64,000 bases of DNA from Phoronis australis (Eukaryota; Phoronida; Phoronidae), in assembly GCA_002633005.1 (NCBI GenBank), contig NMRA01000032.1, positions 518,525 through 582,524 of the forward strand, in the 5' to 3' direction. Positions 47,491 through 60,817 of this stretch are shown here, piece after piece. Below the pieces are notes generated by a model. That model searched no databases and had not been told where the DNA came from. It saw only the letters and a list, made by a program, of their open reading frames with translations. A program made the translations under genes and the position numbers. Numbering within the stretch: the stretch's first letter is position 1; each line of letters opens with the position of its first letter.

Positions 47491-47857
47491 TGAGAAGTTT
47501 GGATAACCGCGGAAATACGAATTGTGACTAATTCACCGAATTTTCTGCGGATTTTGCATGTAGTAACAACCAGCATTTATTTTTATTGATTGCTGTTTAT
47601 TATAATACTGTTCTGCTCTGTGGGAAGATATTTTTTATGTTTACCATTGATTAATATAAAATTTGTTCTAAGTAATATTGTGAAATTACTTGTTGAATTC
47701 TGAATTAATAGATGTCGTTTTAGCAGCACTTTTACTGGTTAGTTGTTTTGTGAGCACATGATAAAGATGACATTTATTACTAGCAAAATCAGTTTTGAAA
47801 TGTGTGTTTGTGCATTTCCTGTAGATTTTCAAATATATATAAGTTGTTTACTAAGAA

Positions 47858-47863
47858 AATAAA
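47858..47863 (+). promoter_or_regulatory. Possible polyadenylation signal of gene 2
   Basis: AATAAA lies about 370 nt after the gene 2 stop. It is the first canonical hexamer I see there. Supported by position only. Confidence 0.4.
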
Positions 47864-48880
47864 TTGACGATGTGGCATTTCAGGCTTGACAATAAATTGA
47901 TTAAGGAAACCTTGAGCATTGCAGTTATTTCTGTTTCTAGCCTGTTGCAAGAAGATAATATTTCCTGTATAACTTAAATAGACTGAAGCTTTAAGTAAAG
48001 CGTCCAACTCAATACGCCCGTCCTGAAATAGCACAGCACCACTCTCATTCTAAGGTATTTACCCACAATGCAACACATTTTCAAGCGTCTGTCTTTTAAC
48101 ATGTAAATGAATTGGTAACTTCCTTATTTGTGCAATTCATCACTGTAACGCTGGCATACTTGCACCATTGCATTATGAAGTACACTACTGACACCATGAA
48201 ATTGGCAAAAAGGGCAAGTATCAGTGTTTGGTGTGCGGATTTCCTTGTTAGGCCTATAAGGTTGCCCCGATGATGGAAGGAGAGTGAATTGATATTGAAT
48301 CAACTGTCACTGTTATCAAGATTTATTCTAATGATAATAGCCTTTTACATTAGAGTATTCGAACAGCATGCCTTTCATCTTAAAAGAGATCCTCAGGGTA
48401 CCCTGTTGCAGGAGCGACCCGGGCCAATCACCCTTTTACACGCTATAAATCCGACACTGTCAACTATTAAAGAGCGAAAGTAAACAATTTTCAAATTTGT
48501 CATGAAAACGGCACAAGCAACCAAATAAGGGATAGCATTGGCCCTAATCGAAAGATAGAAGAACTTCAAGACCACAATTTGGGAATTGCCCAAAAGACAG
48601 TATTCCCGGCCAATGACTTTTTTGTAAAGTGATATATATTTATTGAAGAATACACAAGACATACAAAGAAATGGTGACAAACCCAGAAGTCGCGAAGCAT
48701 TACATCTGGGTTGTAAACAATTCATAAATGAAACTAATATACATAGAGGTATACACATTTAAGTAGTATCTAATATAAGTATACCAACATTTAGATATGC
48801 TATTGCAAATATATAGAAGCAAAAACATGTACAGATTCATGTATGGAAATCAGAAGCAGCAATATTGATAAACGGTACAT
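47864..48880. other. Intergenic, no gene seen
   Basis: AT-rich sequence between the end of gene 2 and a Penelope-like fragment. Open frames are short, overlap on both strands and lack motifs. Confidence 0.5.
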
Positions 48881-48886
48881 AAAAAT

Positions 48887-49579
48887 TTGCTAACGTTACT
48901 TAGGAGGAATTCATTGAGAACGACGTCAAAGTTAGGACTACCATTCAATAATAATGTAACATTAGTAGGGATAATATTACAAGAACTGAGAACATTAACA
49001 ATTGATTGGTTTTCCCCGAGTGCACGAAAGAGTGAGTCTCTCAGGTATTCGACCAAAAACATATTTTACAAAAATGTCATGTCTAATAATTACCTCCAGG
49101 ACGAACACGCTATTAAGAAAATTATTAAGGATAACGTTAAAGTTTGTAAGCCTGATGATAACCTCGATGTCATTATTTATTATCGGAATAGGAAGTCCTC
49201 CAACTTGGTCATGAAAAATAACATTTCTAAAGCTGAAGTCCGCCCCGTTGCACATTGTAGGGTTGTTTATGAGTTTGTATGCTCTATGAACGATTGTTTT
49301 CGTTCAAACGTCAAGCAATGTTACATTGGTCAAACGGTTTGCGGTCTTTCCCGTCGGTTATCTATACATCTTCAAAATGGCGCCATCCAAGATCATTTTC
49401 TGCAATGTCACGAACGTAAAATCACCCGTCAAGAAATTGTGGAAAACACGTCAATTCCCTACGTGGAGCACGATGTGCTACGATTGAAAGTATTAGAATC
49501 CCTTTTAATTGCTTTTGAGAAGCCTGTTTTGAATGAGCAGCAAACAGGGTCGCGCAGCACGTTACACTTGTTTGCGTGA
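48887..49579 (+). mobile_element. Penelope-like element, C-terminal GIY-YIG fragment
   Basis: An uninterrupted 230-codon frame ends in a GIY-YIG endonuclease domain: VVYEFVCSMNDC, then CYIGQTVCGLSRRLSIHL and a conserved IQDHFLQC. The preceding about 100 residues resemble the segment between reverse transcriptase and endonuclease in Penelope-like elements. It is clearly different in sequence from the pair at 10770-13863, so it is another lineage. No reverse transcriptase core is present upstream. The copy is 5'-truncated and lies in the 3' flank of gene 2 ahead of gene 3. Confidence 0.8.
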
Positions 49580-50818
49580 CTTTCCTGTTACCCCCTTCCT
49601 TAGTCTTTCTTTGCAGTATTTCACACCCGCCGTGTCCCACTGTGTGTGTCAACAGCTTATGCTCTGTGGTGGCATTACTGCGTCATTTTATCTTCACTTG
49701 AGAATGAAACAAGTATGTTTCGAAATATCGTGTGTCTTTTAATTATGTCGCTAGGTCAGTTACTTTATCTATGTTCAGTTGAGAGTAGAGTTTTGTTCCG
49801 AAGGTACGAAAGTAACGGAATAAAGACTGTGAACAATGAAAGGTGTCGTGCGTTTAAACAATTCTTATACATTTTATAAAGTTTGTCAAAAATGTTATTT
49901 TCCAGTACTGTTAAAACAGGAACAAGAGATTTGAATCCTAAAGTCATTTTATTCGTAGCCCAGGATATTGTTTTGGTCACAAAATTCTTTAATTTTGTTA
50001 TTCGCAAACTCCACAAGATCGATTCCAGCCCTCAAACTTACTGAGCCGTCGCAGCTATTTGACCAATGCTTTCCTAATTAAGCCAAAAGTTAATTCCGCA
50101 CGTCGCCCAGTTCTTTGTAAACCCCCTAAAGATCAGTTTCGTGTTTTGTATAGTTCATGTACTTCCAGTCAAGGAGAGTTCCACATGCGTACCGGTCAGG
50201 TCACCAGCCTCGCTTTCAGTTGATTCTACCAGAATGTGACAAGAAGCTAACGTCAGGAATATAAAATTACCAATAAAATCACCAAGCACAGCATAGTTCT
50301 GATCAAAGCTAATAAAGAATTCTTCCCTAACAACAGCCATCTCAAAAAATGTTTTCGATCCTAAACCAGATGACGTCCTTTAACTTCGTGAAAACTTTCA
50401 TTTTCCTATATTGCTGTCATGTCTGTATACATTTCTACCTGTGTTAAATTAATTACTGAGTGAATATAAGTAACATTGCGTGTAAAATGTGCACTAATGT
50501 CGTCTTAAAACACAACATAACAGAATTGCATCAGTCCCTTAGGACGCCAGTACTGAATCAAATGCAAATGGCATAATTTCCATCCATATTGATATTTGTA
50601 GGTGAACCAACACTAGCTGAAAATGCGTAACAGATATGAGTTCAATAAAAAAGTCTATGGAGAATTGAAGACTGCACAGACACTTGTACAAGCCTCTTTG
50701 AAATCGATTTTTGTGATTCAGAGTGGCGTAAGCCGTTTTCAGTTGATTATGTATGCAGGCGACCTCATTTGCTCCAAGTGAATGCAAGTGATTTAAACAT
50801 TGAAGGAAATATTTGGAC
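49580..50818. other. Intergenic region upstream of gene 3
   Basis: The tail of the Penelope-like fragment gives way to AT-rich DNA with short frames on both strands. The gene 3 promoter should lie here. I see no convincing core promoter motif. Confidence 0.45.
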
Positions 50819-50887
50819 ATGGCTAGAAAATGCTGCGGCTTGCTGAGTTTGAGGACTTGCGCCATTTTGAGTGCAGTGTCCAGTTTG
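50819..50887 (+). CDS. Gene 3 exon 1: start and first part of TM1
   Basis: 23 codons from ATG to the GTAAGT donor, phase 0. Basic and double-cysteine N-terminus, then CAILSAVSSL. Confidence 0.75.
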
Positions 50888-53800
50888 GTAAGTACGCCTC
50901 AGACGACTTCACAGCAACTCTATACTTGCATTTAATGCAGGGTTAGTTTTGTTAAGCATCCGCATTTTTCGTGGTCTTTCGAATACACTTGCTTTTCCGT
51001 TGTGCTTCTCGTGCATTCGATGCCTGGCTGTCATATACCCATCTATTCCGTATAGAGTGCTTAGTTTTCGAACAGAATTTACAGCTGATATTGTTTGGAT
51101 TTTTTTCTTTGTAAATAGAAACTAGACTGATGGGTGGGGTGCATTCTTTGAAATGAAAGTCACGTGATCACCATATCTATTTGCATAACACTTTCGAATC
51201 TTAATCTATTTTATGTCGCTAAGTCCACGTTGGCCCTTAACATGGTGACATGCATGCCGTGAACTATCATGCAAAGATAGACGACATTCAAAAATAACGT
51301 TTCATGTCATTGTTTCTATTGATCAAGAGATATGCTGTGGTTTAATGAGGGGTAAAGGTGTTTTATGACCATGCAACGGATATTTTGCCGCGCGTGATTA
51401 TGAAACTGATGTTTTTATATTAGTCCGTGGGTAGCGTTTTGAACCTCATTGTGAACGCAATGTTGTACTGGTGTGACCGGAGCGGGGAATTAATGGAAAT
51501 CGGAGTGGACGTGAGGACCCAGTTAGAGAATATTGGTGATGACCGAAGGGAGGGACAAAAGTTTGTCGAAACGTAAATTCGAGAAAACAAAATCTGTCGT
51601 GAGCTCTGACATCGATGTTTTTACTTGCGCCAAGCGTGGCGCGGCATTCCCTTCAGCCGCCTGTTCCATTGAGTAATGCACGAATCAGATTTTCATGGTG
51701 AAGTTACCCTACTTGGAGTAGTGGAGCAAAACTTCAATTAACTATCCGCATTGTCAGTTTTCACTGCGGCCTAGCTGAAAATTTCACGTGAGTTCCCAAA
51801 CAACTGATTTGTGCATACATAAAGTCTTCATTGAGTTTAATATCGTAGTTTCATTGTTATGAATGAGTTTATGAAGTCAGTGTTAAATTTTTCACAAAAA
51901 AGTAAAAACAAATTACTTAAGCAGCATAGAAACCCTTTTGAAATTTCAGATCTAACAAAGTTAAGATTTACCCAGTAACATTTTCTTTGCTCTTTTCCAG
52001 GTATTAAGTATAGGCTGTTTGCTTTTGGCATTCTTCAAGGTACAGTCTGTATACGATATCATTGAAACACAACCGCTCTCCGCCTTGGCTCTCTCAGAGG
52101 TCAAATGTACGTATTCTGAAGTACTCAGTACTTTCCAGTTTTATTTAACCCAAAAGAGTACACGTTAGTGTCTGATAAGATAACAGATCAGTACCTGTCA
52201 GTAACCGGCTCATTTTACTGACGCTACTTGACTAAAAAATTACGAATCAGTTGCCATAGCTCGCGTAAACTTTCAAATTCCAATGTCATGTGAATGATTA
52301 GTCAAGATTGTGTTCTATCTGACGTTTGAAAGCAGTTTCGCATGTGAACACGGCCCTTAAGATGTTTATTTCGAGAAATGCCATCAGATTAATTGTTTTT
52401 TTAATCGTCAAAAGGCAACATTCCCTACTTGGTGATCAAGCACGATTTGCTCGGGTACGATAGTCGCATGTAACCGCCCAGACTGTTGCAATGCGTGCGA
52501 CGCCAAGACATCCTCCAAGCGTTGTTCGTATGGGAACGAACTCCTAGCTGATATGAAATCACATGTGAAAACCATGTAATATAGAATATGTTTATGCATA
52601 CATAAAATCTTAGAACTGACGTGTGGACGCATGGTTCCTCTGATTTTTCACATACGTCATGATCTCTGCATTCTATGTCGCGTTTAACAAAAAATACGCC
52701 AAATAAGAACATCGTGTGTTTCAAACAATTGAACCAACACGATCGAGTGTCTGCAGCAGCTTGCAGAGTTTCAGGAAACTGAACATGCCCTACAATAGAA
52801 ATTTCCCTGTATCAGGGATATCATTAGATCGATATTGTCAGTCACTAGCAGTTGTATGCCAAGCATTTTCCTATTCAATATTATACAAAGCTCTGTGCAA
52901 AATGTGTCGTAGAAGTAGACAACTGATAATCGTTCTCACGACGACCTTAATGAGCAATTAATACGGATAATTAACCACAACAAATTTTAAGTTTACCTTT
53001 ATTTTAGTAGTTTGATTAACTACGGTAAATACCACTCGTGATACAAATGTCTGTGTGTAGGCTACGTGTAGAGCAAAATCATGTTAATGAATCTGTGAGA
53101 TAACTTAGTACTCGTTATCGTCCAGGCTGGATAGAAATGGCTATCTAAAGACATCGCGTTATCGATCATTACGTTGCCATTGTGACGTGACGCAACAATA
53201 TGAGGATTTGTATCAGATTAGTATAATAAAACGCCGGTGAGCAGCAAGTGTTGCGGTTGGTTGCACTAGATTTCTCCACCGGCTCAGACGGGACAACCGA
53301 TCAGACTTAGTTGCTTTTCGACTTCTGGCTTGTAAACCCGGCACTCTGGTTTGAGTTCCGTAGTCGCTAAGTACCTCGCAAAAACGCAATATTAGGTCAG
53401 AGTTTGTGAGACTTCGTCATGTATTATTAGCGAAGCAGGTGATTACACTAGCTTCTTACGCGAGATTTTTACGTCTACAAACACAACCGAGACGCCCGTT
53501 CCGTAGACGTAATGCACTTGCAAAAGCCCAAAACCACGCGATTTTTCACAAGATAACGCTACCATACCGAGATCCTTCTAGTTTTAGTACTTAGTGCTGC
53601 GTTCCGTAAACGCATTGACCTCGCGAGTAAAACGGTCACGTGCTCCGCGTGTAATGTAAGGCAGTATTGCAAGATTTTACGTTTTCGCAAGGTTCCTGCT
53701 TCCACGTATAGCTGCCCAATGTCTTAGCCAGTCAAGCTTGCAGCATTGGCGTAGTGAATCAATGATGGCACTATCTCTTGCCTCATTACCCTGTCGACTT

Positions 53801-56800
53801 ATTGGCATTGCATTTTAGAATGATTCCGTTTACCTGATTAACTATTATGCCTATACAGTGTATGGTGTCTCAGAATGCCTGTTGTAACACTGCCTGAGAC
53901 TTTTGGTTTAATTTCAACCAAAACTGGAAAATGGATATTCCGTCTACATGACGGTTATTGTTCGCTGTGTAAACTTGATGACTTGGGCAATTTCCTCGAA
54001 AATAATGTTTGACTGGAGATGTGATAAACTTTAAAGAGATTAGCGCCATATTACTGAAACACTATATTTCATCAGTGTCCCCCGCTATACTAAAGCCGCT
54101 GGACGATAACTGAATTGTTTTACTTACGGAGATGTTTAAGGATGTGCACCTTAATGAGTACCCAGAAACGTGGAAACAGTTGAAGATGTTTAATTTCCAC
54201 ACTGCGCTAGACTCCTACAAATAACCCTGGCATTAGCGTAACAAATCTCCTCGCGAAGCTGCGTGACTAAACCTGCAAATTGTTTTTTTTTTGCTGTTGT
54301 TGTTGTGGTGGTGGTGGTGTCGCCTGAGGCCAGAACAGGGTGACGCCGAGAAAGCCAGGAGTAGCGAAGAATAAATACTTGGAGCCAGGCCGTTAGTTGA
54401 TATTCCGAATAAATTGAAGAAAGAACTGCAAGTAGCTTTCGTTGACTATGAAGAAGCTTACGATAAAGTCTCACAGAAAGTTCCTACTGTTGAAACTAAA
54501 GCAATGGGCGACGTCATGAATGTTTTTGGGAACAATATCCAAGTTGTTAAGTCAAGCCGTGCACAAAATTGGCGAGAAAAGCTTCACTCCGATGGGAAAC
54601 ACGGTGGATGTGCAAGTTGTCCTCTTTTCAGCCTTTCACTGACGCACCAGCTGACGCAGCTATCGCCCCGGGAAGCGACGGTTGATGTCTATTCGTATGA
54701 CGTCATCGTGAAATTTCATGTCCCGCTATGTTATCAAGCTCCAATATGACAAAACTTCGACGCAAAACTATCAGTGACTAATCTGTTAGTTGAAACAAAA
54801 AGTCTTTTTCAAGTGTTTTATAAGACAGTCAATGTCGTAAAACAACGACTGCTGTAAAGAGTTTTGCAAATTGTGCAGAACCCATTATCCGGCGATTCAG
54901 TATTTAGGCAAACGGTTGCTTATATAGCTTTTCACCTTTTGGAAGGCCTTTATCCATGATTGCATTTGTTAGAAAATCAATGTTTCTTTCACATTGCAGC
55001 TATCACACGTTAGTTTATAAAAATTGCTATAATTGTGTATTTGTGTGATGCAAACCTGCATTACGAACGCATGTAAGTGTGCTTAATGCCATGAATAATA
55101 ATCAATAATAATTTCTGACGTTTTCCAACCATGATTCGTTCCAGCTCATGCTAACATCATGTACATCGCTTATGGCTGCTACTCAGCTTGGATCTTATCA
55201 ACCGCCCCCATGGCAATCGGCATTTTCCTGGTGAGTTTGGTCTTAAAGTTGTTACAGAAACTGGCATCTTTAATGAGCAGTTGTCATTAAAAGGAATCGT
55301 TATCGGGTTGCTGCTGGTGGGGCAATTTTATCATAAGACTTTCAACAAAAGCGTTAATGTTCGACGTATATTTAGAAAAGCAGCATAAAGCATATCAATT
55401 TCTGTTTCCGGAGATAAGAAGAAGATTAGCAAGAGTCAGTTCTTCACATTTCGGATGGTGATCGCTTCTCTGTTACAGCCGCCTAAACAGAAGCACATCT
55501 GGGAAAAATCTGGCAGACCTGTTTGTGTTTGCCTTATTTTACTGTTATTTAAGTTGCTTAGAAAAGTGGGTCGGGTGTTCACGGAAAGCTCATTACATAT
55601 GATGGTAGTTGAGTGAAGGATACCCATAATGCATGAATCAGGTGTCACTCATGACGGCAGCCATTTTATGTGGTGGTGCACCGCCAAAATATTAAACTTA
55701 AAAAACCACTTCAAATTTTCTTCTTAAGTTGCAAAATATTTGGAGTTGTGTTGAATGTGCATTATTTGAGTTTAAGTTACAACTGAACTAGCTTGTGTAA
55801 ACATCTGTTTGATGAAATTTTTAACTAAAATGAAACAAAAAGAGTATCTTTAACAAGCTTTTATGGCTGATAACCATATATTTCACACTGGCACGACCGT
55901 TACAGTGTTTAGTGGCTAGATTTCTCTATCATTGGTAATTGAATATAAACATGTGGAATGTGATATGCGAATATGAGTTTAATCATGAAACTGTTCTGTC
56001 GCTTCATTTCTATTAATTTTATAGCCATAAACTGACATAGCATACATTTGTGCTTCAGGAAAAGCGACTCCTCTTCATCCCATGGCTTATAGTTACTATT
56101 GCCATCGCCATCGTCTCCGTGGCGCTGCTGTCGATTGTGATCGTTTACTTGACATGTAAGACGTTTTTCCATATAATAAATCCTTAGTGTCTATAGTTAG
56201 GCGGATCCAAGCATTCCCCTTCTAAATAAATCACGACACACATTGGAAAAATAGTGTATGAATTTTTGTTTAAAACGGAGTGTAACAACAATTTGGAGAT
56301 TCATTTTTTCTACCTAATAATTATGCCTACTTTTACTATTTCACCTAAAAGGACACTGGCGTTCGCTCAAATTAATAGACATTTTAAGAAAACATTACAA
56401 AGTTCTCATACTAGTATAGGTGTAGCATTCAGCCCCGAGCTGGTTGTGGAAGTGTCTTTCCAAGCTGGATGTGTGAGTACCCTTCCGCCTGGTCTTGGGA
56501 GTAGCCTACCACACGAGCTTGGTACCTCCTTTGAGCTGGATCCGAAGTACCTCCCCAACACCCCCATCCCCAAACTGCTCTTTGCGGGAATACCACCCGA
56601 GTAGCTGTACGAATGCACATCGAATTGGCTTTGGAACTACTTTACCTCCCTCGGTGTTGGAGCTTTCTCGGGCTGGCCTTGAGATGACTTCTCGAGTTGA
56701 CTGTGGAAGTACCGCCACGACCTCCTCCTCCCACCCTCCCTGATTAGGCCTTGCAAGTACCTGACCTTACCTTGGGTGTTAATTGCGGGAGTAGTCTTTC

Positions 56801-59800
56801 GAACTCTGGCCCTGGTTTTCGCCGCAAATGCCTCGTGAGTGTCTTGCGGGATGTGCAGGATGTGCCCCTGTATATGTACATGTGCGAAACACATTTTCAT
56901 GTCTAACACGTTGAGATAGTTACCTACCTTCGTTATTAATACTCATAAATTTCGTCTTACGCCTCTCCAAAAATAATGCAATCTCTGTTCAACAAAGTAC
57001 AGCGTCTCCAAGAATTTGTCCAAATTTGGTTCTTGATTAAATAACTCGAGAATTTGAGGAATACATTTTGTTCCAATATGATAATAAATAAATTTCCCTG
57101 GTACTCAATAAATTATCGTATTTGAATTATTTGTGTTGCTGTCTGGAGATGTACAACGTCAATCAGATGATATGTGGCTTTTCAGCTCCAAACTACAGAT
57201 CTGCTGATGCGCCCCTGGTCTTCACGGCCTTACCAGTTGAAATTTTGGCGATCTTTGTAGCGGTAAGTGCTAGCACCAACTAGACATTGTGACATGTAGG
57301 TTGCAAGTGTCGCTGGCCAAGATCTTGATATGAAGACACAGGCACCCGAAAAACACAGGTTCTGAGCAGCTCAATATTTACTTTTGTGCTAAACCTTGTT
57401 TTGTTAGTATTACACGTACTGGTGCCAGAGGTGGATACGAGGAATAGATTGATTCAAGGGCCTGTGTATAAAAGACAACATTCAAGTCGCAACAAATACA
57501 TGCCCTTTATGAAAGCTCAGTACCTGCTCTTCTACCTGTTGATGTTAAAACCCAATTGACCACAGCTGAATCTTACATGTACCAAACATACATGATGTAT
57601 GCGAGACAGTTTTTATAAGCGTATACCGAGACTACTCTATAACAAGAACTTTCCATTTCATTGTTGGTATATAATGTATTTACATTTATATTTCGCTCAG
57701 GCACTGAACTCACTTCACAGAGGTAGGTCAATTAAAACGATGGTGCCCGGTTTCTTAATGAAATGCGCTTGAATTAATCGAATGCTCAGGCACATTCCAC
57801 TCACCGCTTACCACTGCTGATCGAAATCAAACGTGAAGCTGAAATGTAAATACGTTATCTGAATACTCTAAGCTACTCGTAGCGGAGAGGAAATTAATAA
57901 AAATCGAGCATTTGGTGGCAAGGTTTTGCAGTTTGGTACAATGTTAGGGACAGGTTGAAAATTTAAAAAAAAACACCGCAAACACACTGTGTTAACCCCC
58001 TGGTTGTCGCTATGCACAAAATCCAATACGGCCGCTGCTAAAAAAGGAAATTGACATATCTCGGTTATTATCATCAATAGGACGTATTGTAATACCATGT
58101 TTTCAATATTTTGGGGGGTGAGGAGTTCATTTCTGATGTTAGTTTTAAGTTTGGAGATCATTTAAATCTTTGTACACTGTCTCCAGACTGAAAATGTCAA
58201 ACGCTTGGCTCAGCTCATTTTCTCATCATCCCCAAAAATATTGAAAATCTGGTATTACAATATGTTCTAGTGATAATAATAGCCGAGATATGCCAGTTTT
58301 TGTCACCGGCCAAGTTGGATTTTCTGCATAGCGGCCACCAAGAAGTTAGCACACTTTGCGGTGTTTATTGAATTTCCTTTGCTTATATCTGGCAATGTAC
58401 CGAATTGGAAAAATTGTCACAAAGTGTTCAATTTTTACAAATTTGCATGTATTCCCTCCCCGCTAATGGGGCCATCTGTAGTAAAAGTATTCCAACTTGT
58501 AGACGGACGAGCTCTGACCCTGAGTGGAATTTATTTAAAAATGTATTTACAAAAATATCCTCGCCAGTTGCTCCATAATTAAACCACACAGACTTATTCT
58601 GAATCCTATAGCTTTGACATATCTATTTTGAGATATTTTACAATTATCAAACATCATCTAATCATGGCATTAGTCCGCAGACACAAACCATTTGTACAAC
58701 ATTTTTGTGTAATTGCTAATAACCACCCCTTCTAAATGCTTATGCACGTTAGGGTACACTGATGAGGTCGCAGGCTCAAAAACTTATAGGGCCTGCTTTA
58801 ACAAGGATCGTAAGTTTTGTCGCACACACCACTGTGGTAGGAACGCTTTTGCGAAGCCGATGGTACATTTTTGCATGAGAAAAATAAGATTGCTTCTGAC
58901 GTAAACGTGAATGAAGTTCACATTCAGACTGAGCGCCATCTTCATGAATTGTTTGCCAATAAAATTGAAGATGCGACCCACGTCTTAGCTGGCAAAACGG
59001 GACCGTCATCGCCAGCATTTTCCTACGATTGCCATCAAGGTCTCTTTACGATGGTCATTGCAAATTGACAGTATGACCTTATGATTACAGATTTTTGGGG
59101 TTGTCACCGTTATCATGTACTACCGTGAGCTCGAACTGGAGGAAAAGACTGGGGTAAGTGCACAAATTGTGACGACAAGGTCAAGATAATTCAACTTTGC
59201 AAACTGCGTAAATGTATCCCAGTCTCGGTACTGGCAATCGGGGTTCAACAGTGGTGAGGAGGCCTTCATTTTTGTACTTTCCTACAATCTTGCCTACGAT
59301 TTTTTTCTCTCACACTGTTTCCATTCTCGTGGAAAAAAATCTTCGGCTATGTGATCATTCCTTCATTAGGTTCGTTACCTACGAACTATGTTCGAGGCGG
59401 CGCGGCCAGAAAGATCCAGTGAGTCAGAGAGTAATGCACACACCCCAGACTGGGAATAATGAGCTCAAAAAACACCGTTAGTGGGCGCGACCGGGTAGAA
59501 GTTTAAAATGACTGCACGAGAACATGAGGCAAAATTGGGACGATGACACATCACAGATTTGTTTGACATGTAGCTTATTTGAACACCTTGGTGAAATTAT
59601 TAATAACTGAAATGTTTTTAGTTTAAAAAAACAAGGTGCTTTTGTAAAATTGTCCGGCTTTGATTTTGGGGTTAAATTTTGGTCGGTGATAACACCAATT
59701 TTAGCAAATTTTAAACAATTGCCGCGAAATACCAGTAGACGAAAATTATTTAACGTTTCTAGCATGAATCTTTCTACCCTAGGTTACTAGTCAGAATACT

Positions 59801-60069
59801 CAAACACACTAATCGAAAATTCATTGTAAGTCCCTCATTTGAGTGGTTCGACACGATTTTTTTTGAGTCAAACAAGTACTGTACAGAAATCGTACGTGCT
59901 CTTTCTGCGCAGACAAATTGAAATAATCATGGTGTCGGAGCACCAGTCTCAGTACTCCGATTACACTATACGAAATTAAATAATTATCATCATGTCTGTT
60001 ATTTTATTCCAGGAAATGATTCTTAATAAAGGGAATAAGCCAGACCACAAGCAGTACGACGCCATCTAA
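50819..60069 (+). CDS. Four-transmembrane protein, LAPTM-like
   Basis: Seven exons join in phase to give 184 residues: 50819-50887, 52001-52106, 55145-55230, 56059-56155, 57186-57262, 59091-59153 and 60013-60069 (TAA). The start (GACATGGC) is followed by a short basic CC-containing N-terminus (MARKCCG). Four hydrophobic segments follow, at roughly residues 13-36, 60-84, 92-116 and 133-156. Both ends are predicted cytosolic. The protein ends EEKTGEMILNKGN, then KQYDAI at the very C-terminus, a YxxI motif of the sort that sorts LAMP and LAPTM proteins to lysosomes. N-terminal 'CCG...RT' and overall topology recall LAPTM4/5. The family assignment is tentative because the protein is shorter and lacks PPxY motifs. 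Long introns hold repeats only. Confidence 0.8.
52001..52106 (+). CDS. Gene 3 exon 2: end of TM1 and first loop
   Basis: The acceptor is CTCTTTTCCAG and the donor is GTACGT. It encodes VLSIGCLLLAFFKV and a loop. It leaves one base, which the next exon requires. Confidence 0.8.
52107..55144. other. Gene 3 intron 2 with repeat remnants
   Basis: No further exon fits between exons 2 and 3, whose phases match. A reverse transcriptase remnant lies near 54414-54680. Repeated CTCGCAAAAACG-type words around 53380-53710 suggest an unclassified repeat. Confidence 0.5.
54414..54680 (+). pseudogene. LINE reverse transcriptase remnant
   Basis: A 111-codon frame contains VAFVDYEEAYDKV, close to the catalytic-aspartate motif of LINE reverse transcriptases (FVDxExAFDxV). 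A degraded form of the downstream GxRQGCxxSPLLF motif follows (GKHGGCASCPLFSLSL). Sequence between them is shortened. It is a small dead fragment. Confidence 0.6.
55145..55230 (+). CDS. Gene 3 exon 3: TM2
   Basis: The acceptor is TCGTTCCAG and the donor is GTGAGT. It encodes NIMYIAYGCYSAWILSTAP and AIGIFL, ending in phase 0. Confidence 0.82.
56059..56155 (+). CDS. Gene 3 exon 4: TM3
   Basis: The acceptor is TTGTGCTTCAG and the donor is GTAAGA. EKRLLF is followed by a strongly hydrophobic run, WLIVTIAIAIVSVALLSIVI. Confidence 0.85.
57186..57262 (+). CDS. Gene 3 exon 5: loop and start of TM4
   Basis: The acceptor is GGCTTTTCAG and the donor is GTAAGT. It encodes SPNYRSADAP and VFTALPVEILAIFVA, phase 0 at the end. 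Confidence 0.82.
57263..59090. other. Gene 3 intron 5, diverged inverted repeat
   Basis: The sequence around 57880-58160 recurs in inverse orientation at about 58190-58480. Shared elements are AATACCATGTTTTCAATATTTT, AATTTGG and GGTTATTATCA-like words. This suggests an old foldback or inverted TE pair. No exon is evident. Confidence 0.5.
59091..59153 (+). CDS. Gene 3 exon 6: end of TM4
   Basis: The acceptor is ATGATTACAG and the donor is GTAAGT. 21 codons encode IFGVVTVIMYY, then an acidic cytosolic stretch, RELELEEKTG. Confidence 0.82.
60013..60069 (+). CDS. Gene 3 exon 7: C-terminus with YxxI motif
   Basis: The acceptor is TTTATTCCAG. 18 codons then TAA. The protein ends KQYDAI, placing a tyrosine-type sorting motif at the extreme terminus. 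Confidence 0.82.
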   Translation, partial: EMILNKGNKPDHKQYDAI

Positions 60070-60817
60070 CGAGTGAAACAATGCAGTCTTCCAAGTTGGG
60101 GAAAATTTGTGTACAACAGTGTGCAACAGCATGGGGGACAAGGGCCTTAATTCTTTGTCCAATGTGTCGATGATTTAACATGTGTAAAAAGTAACGTAAC
60201 GGATTTGTATTAAGTTTAGGTTGGACCTGATCAACAAATCTATGTTCTTAGCCAAATATCTACGAAACTATAGATTGTAACTCTGTAAAAGTATATATTT
60301 TCTGAAAGCAGAAAATCTGTAAAATTTTATGTTTTACTTTTTAGCAATCTCCTAGTGATTGCATCGTGTGAGCATGTTTTGTAACATTCAGCGAAAAGGA
60401 AAGGTTCGTTGAAAGCAAAACAATGGTTTCAATAACACTTGATATAAAATGTAAAAATGGAAAATTTTAAAAACATTTTCTGGCATCTATTGGTGAACAG
60501 TGCATAATGCATACTCTCTAAAAGTTTCATACGAATATAATCAGCCGTTTATGAGATATGATGTTCTAAGGTTAGCCAAAGTTGGACGTTTTTCTAGAGT
60601 CGTTCATAACCTACTACGAAGCTACATCTCCACGAAACATCCTTTTCCGTAACACCTCGGATGATTTCGTAACCTGAAACCTGAGGCTACAAAAATACCC
60701 GGATAGGAATACAAGGAATAGCTGCTCGCAATATCATTTGAGTAACACTATATTTGAGGCAAATTTGATAGAGCGTTTGCCTTTAGTGAAACAAAACTAT
60801 GTCATAGCGTAAGTTAA
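60070..60817. other. 3' flank of gene 3
   Basis: Probably the 3' UTR and downstream sequence. The first canonical AATAAA I see is at 60902, inside a MITE, so the polyadenylation site is uncertain. Confidence 0.4.

Noticed and set aside
56254-56909. Overlapping proline and serine-rich frames on both strands
   Set aside because: They lie in gene 3 intron 4, overlap in every phase and reflect quasi-repeated CCTCC/GAGCT words. Exons 4 and 5 join without them.
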